Positions 45,108 through 46,689 of a DNA stretch of 46,689 bases are shown in pieces. Under the pieces are notes generated by a model. The model was not told the origin of the DNA. It searched no databases and saw only the letters and a program-made list of their open reading frames with translations. The translations under genes and the position numbers were made by a program. The DNA comes from Clostridiales bacterium (GTDB taxonomy: Bacteria; Bacillota; Clostridia; Christensenellales; Pumilibacteraceae). Position 1 is the first letter of the stretch, and every line of letters begins with the position of its first letter. The stretch lies in the NCBI GenBank assembly GCA_029070965.1, contig JAIEBI010000071.1:1-46689 (forward strand), in the 5' to 3' direction.

Positions 45108-45821
45108 TTAGTCGCCGTAACGTGAGCGAATTTTACCGAGTATCTTGCTTTCCAGTCGCGAAATTTGCACTTGCGAAACGGACAGCGCACGCGCAACCTC
45201 CGACTGCGTTTTGTCGGCAAAGTACCGCAAAAGAATAATCTTTTTATCGCGCGGCGAAAGCTCGTTTATAATTTGTTTGAGCATCATTTTGTCCAGCTTT
45301 TCTTCCTCATTTTCGGACGACGGCAGCTTATCCTCCAATGTGCGTCCGCTGTCGTCGTTGCTTTCGTATATGGAAACCGGATAACGACACGAATCCATAA
45401 TAAACACAGCTTCCGTCGCTTCTATATCAAATTCTTTAGCGATTGTTTCGATTGTCGGCGATTCACCGTGTTCTTTTTTGTACAGCTCGGAAAACTTGGC
45501 AATCTTGATAGCAGCGGATTTGGTACCGCGCGACACCTTAACGGGCCCGTCGTCGCGCAAAAACCGCTTCACCTCGCCCGCTATCATAGGTACGGCATAT
45601 GTGGAAAATCGCACCTCGTACTCGAACGAAAAGTTTTTAATCGCCTTGATAAACCCAACGCAGCCAAGCTGATACAAATCGTCGTACTCGACGCCTTTGT
45701 TTTTATAGCGGCGAATTACCGACTTTATAAGCGGCGAATTGGCGGACAACAGCTGTTCGCACGCTTTATCGTCACCTTTTTGGGCGGCGGCTATTAAGTT
45801 TAGTGTGTCTTCTTTTTCCAA
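45108..45821 (-). CDS. sigF: RNA polymerase sigma-F factor
   Basis: SigF is the first forespore-specific sigma factor, held inactive by SpoIIAB. The 237-residue product has region 2 (VEYDDLYQLGCVGFIKAIKNF, FSTYAVPMIAGEVKRFLRD), region 3 (SPTIETIAKEF) and region 4 (SPRDKKIILLRYFADKTQ, then SEVARALSVSQVQISRLE). The start is TTG at 45821, with AGAGGT 5 bases upstream, inside the end of spoIIAB (22-base overlap), so its translation depends on spoIIAB being read. No terminator is seen after the stop. Confidence 0.96.
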   Translation of the reverse strand: MEKEDTLNLIAAAQKGDDKACEQLLSANSPLIKSVIRRYKNKGVEYDDLYQLGCVGFIKAIKNFSFEYEVRFSTYAVPMIAGEVKRFLRDDGPVKVSRGTKSAAIKIAKFSELYKKEHGESPTIETIAKEFDIEATEAVFIMDSCRYPVSIYESNDDSGRTLEDKLPSSENEEEKLDKMMLKQIINELSPRDKKIILLRYFADKTQSEVARALSVSQVQISRLESKILGKIRSRYGD

Positions 45822-46249
45822 TCCGCACCTCTAATCGTCTTTGTCATTGACACAACGGTACCGGTAGGCTTGTTTTGCTCGACCGTAAGACTGTCGGTAA
45901 ACGATTCCATTACGGTAAAGCCCATGCCGCTGCGTTCCTGTTCGGGCTTGGTGGTAAAAAACGGTTGCATGGCGCTGTCTACGTCATCAATGCCGATACC
46001 GGTGTCCGATATGACGATATGTACGGAGTTGTCCGAAATTGTTGTTGTTATTGTGATTTTACCCTTTTGCGATTTGTCGGGATATGCGTGAACGATACAG
46101 TTAGTAACCGCTTCCGACACAGCGGTTTTAATATCGTTTATTTGATCGACCGTCGGATCGAGCGCAACGCAAAACGCCGCAACAGTGTTGCGCGCAAACG
46201 CTTCGTTTTCCGTAACCGCGTCAAAAATAACCGTCATTTGGTTTTCCAT
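45800..46249 (-). CDS. spoIIAB: Anti-sigma F factor SpoIIAB
   Basis: SpoIIAB is a GHKL-fold serine kinase that binds SigF and phosphorylates SpoIIAA. The 149-residue product has the N-box IKTAVSEAVTNCIVHAYPD, the G1 box VISDTGIGIDD and the G2 part EQERSGMGFTVMESF. Length is normal. It starts 3 bases after the spoIIAA stop with AGGTT upstream. Confidence 0.96.
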   Translation of the reverse strand: MENQMTVIFDAVTENEAFARNTVAAFCVALDPTVDQINDIKTAVSEAVTNCIVHAYPDKSQKGKITITTTISDNSVHIVISDTGIGIDDVDSAMQPFFTTKPEQERSGMGFTVMESFTDSLTVEQNKPTGTVVSMTKTIRGADWKKKTH

Positions 46250-46252
46250 AGA

Positions 46253-46561
46253 TTAACCTGCCTTTGTTATAATCTCGTAAATTCCCGATAGCTTTAACAC
46301 CTTGTCTACCGTCGGCGGTGGCGACTGGATGAATATAGGAATGCCGCGCGGCTTTAACCGCTTGTACCTACCTATAAGCACGCCTATGCCCGTAGAATCC
46401 ATAAAGTCCAAATCGGACATATCTATATACACGCGCTTAATAACGTCGCCGTCGGTGAGCGCGTCTATTGTAGTGCGAACGTATGCGCTGTGATGTTCGT
46501 CCAGCTCACCGCACAGCTTTATATGCAGCGTATCGGCTTTTTTGTAATGCTCGATTGTCAT
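46253..46561 (-). CDS. spoIIAA: Anti-sigma F factor antagonist SpoIIAA
   Basis: SpoIIAA is the STAS-domain protein that frees SigF when dephosphorylated. The 102-residue product has the phosphorylation site Ser56 in LDFMDSTGIGVLIGRYK. ATG 46561 has TTAGGAG upstream. It is first of spoIIAA-spoIIAB-sigF, the standard order; a terminator hairpin lies directly upstream. Confidence 0.95.
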   Translation of the reverse strand: MTIEHYKKADTLHIKLCGELDEHHSAYVRTTIDALTDGDVIKRVYIDMSDLDFMDSTGIGVLIGRYKRLKPRGIPIFIQSPPPTVDKVLKLSGIYEIITKAG

Positions 46562-46588
46562 AACTCTTAACTCCTAATTTATGGTAGC

Positions 46589-46619
46589 AAAAAAAATACG
46601 GACAATTTTGTCCGTATTT
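46589..46619 (-). terminator. Intrinsic terminator just upstream of spoIIAA
   Basis: AAATACGGACAA and TTGTCCGTATTT are complementary around two bases (46594-46619), and on - the stem is followed by eight T. It would end a - strand transcript coming from beyond the right edge, only 28 bases before the spoIIAA ATG. The rest of the right end (46620-46689) is AT-rich with no gene visible. Confidence 0.88.
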
Positions 46620-46689
46620 GTCGATATAAAAATTAAGTTAGCGAATACATGATTCACAAAATATAGAATAACTACTGTCACTCTTATTT

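Noticed and set aside
46620-46689. Sigma-H promoter for spoIIAA (GTAGTTATT and GTGAAT on -)
   Set aside because: The -35 match is partial and the spacing is too short for the sigma-H consensus.

Overview
The window is chromosomal DNA of a Gram-positive, endospore-forming bacterium, most likely a member of the Clostridia of moderate GC content. The evidence is the forespore genes spoIIAA-spoIIAB-sigF, the spoVAC-spoVAD-spoVAE genes and yunB, a T-box leader in front of pheS, HemZ, MutS2, and Firmicutes-type gene orders (secD-secF-recJ-rel-MBL-hemZ and miaB-mutS-mutL-miaA). I see no phage, insertion sequence, CRISPR array, tRNA or rRNA. Coding density is very high, with many 1-4 nt stop/start overlaps.

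Left part (1-18023, all on +): the end of secD, secF, a terminator, then recJ, a bifunctional (p)ppGpp enzyme, a metallo-beta-lactamase-fold hydrolase, hemZ, miaB, mutS, mutL, miaA, a PLP enzyme of the YnbB type, and enolase. Enolase starts directly behind a terminator-shaped hairpin that carries its own ribosome binding site.

Middle part (18024-24323, +): a clear promoter drives a HIT protein, then two small genes whose products each resemble the C-terminal DNA-binding domain of Spo0A but lack a receiver domain. They are followed by an OmpR-type response regulator, its histidine kinase, a small membrane protein, and a cysteine desulfurase/ThiI pair for 4-thiouridine in tRNA. The Spo0A-C-like pair beside a two-component system is the most unusual item here.

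From 24336 to 30502 the genes run on -: a class A penicillin-binding protein, a 308-bp gap with a perfect 19-bp inverted repeat, and the pta-prmA-rsmE-mtaB operon. A divergent promoter region (30503-30626) separates pta from tmcAL and a small unknown gene on +, which end in a bidirectional terminator. Then on - comes the T-box-controlled operon pheS-pheT-U32 peptidase family-mutS2.

Right part (40419-46689, -): a sporulation cluster. spoIIAA-spoIIAB-sigF (anti-anti-sigma, anti-sigma, sigma F) and spoVAC-spoVAD-spoVAE-yunB are split by an AraC-type regulator and a QW-repeat-like protein that have their own near-consensus promoter and terminator. A 32-codon reading frame with a sigma-G-like promoter precedes spoVAC. 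A terminator hairpin lies just upstream of spoIIAA.

Functionally the window mixes protein export, DNA repair, stringent response, forespore development and an unusual concentration of RNA-modification enzymes (MiaA, MiaB, MtaB, ThiI, TmcAL, RsmE and a U32/RlhA-like protein) plus the ribosomal-protein methylase PrmA.
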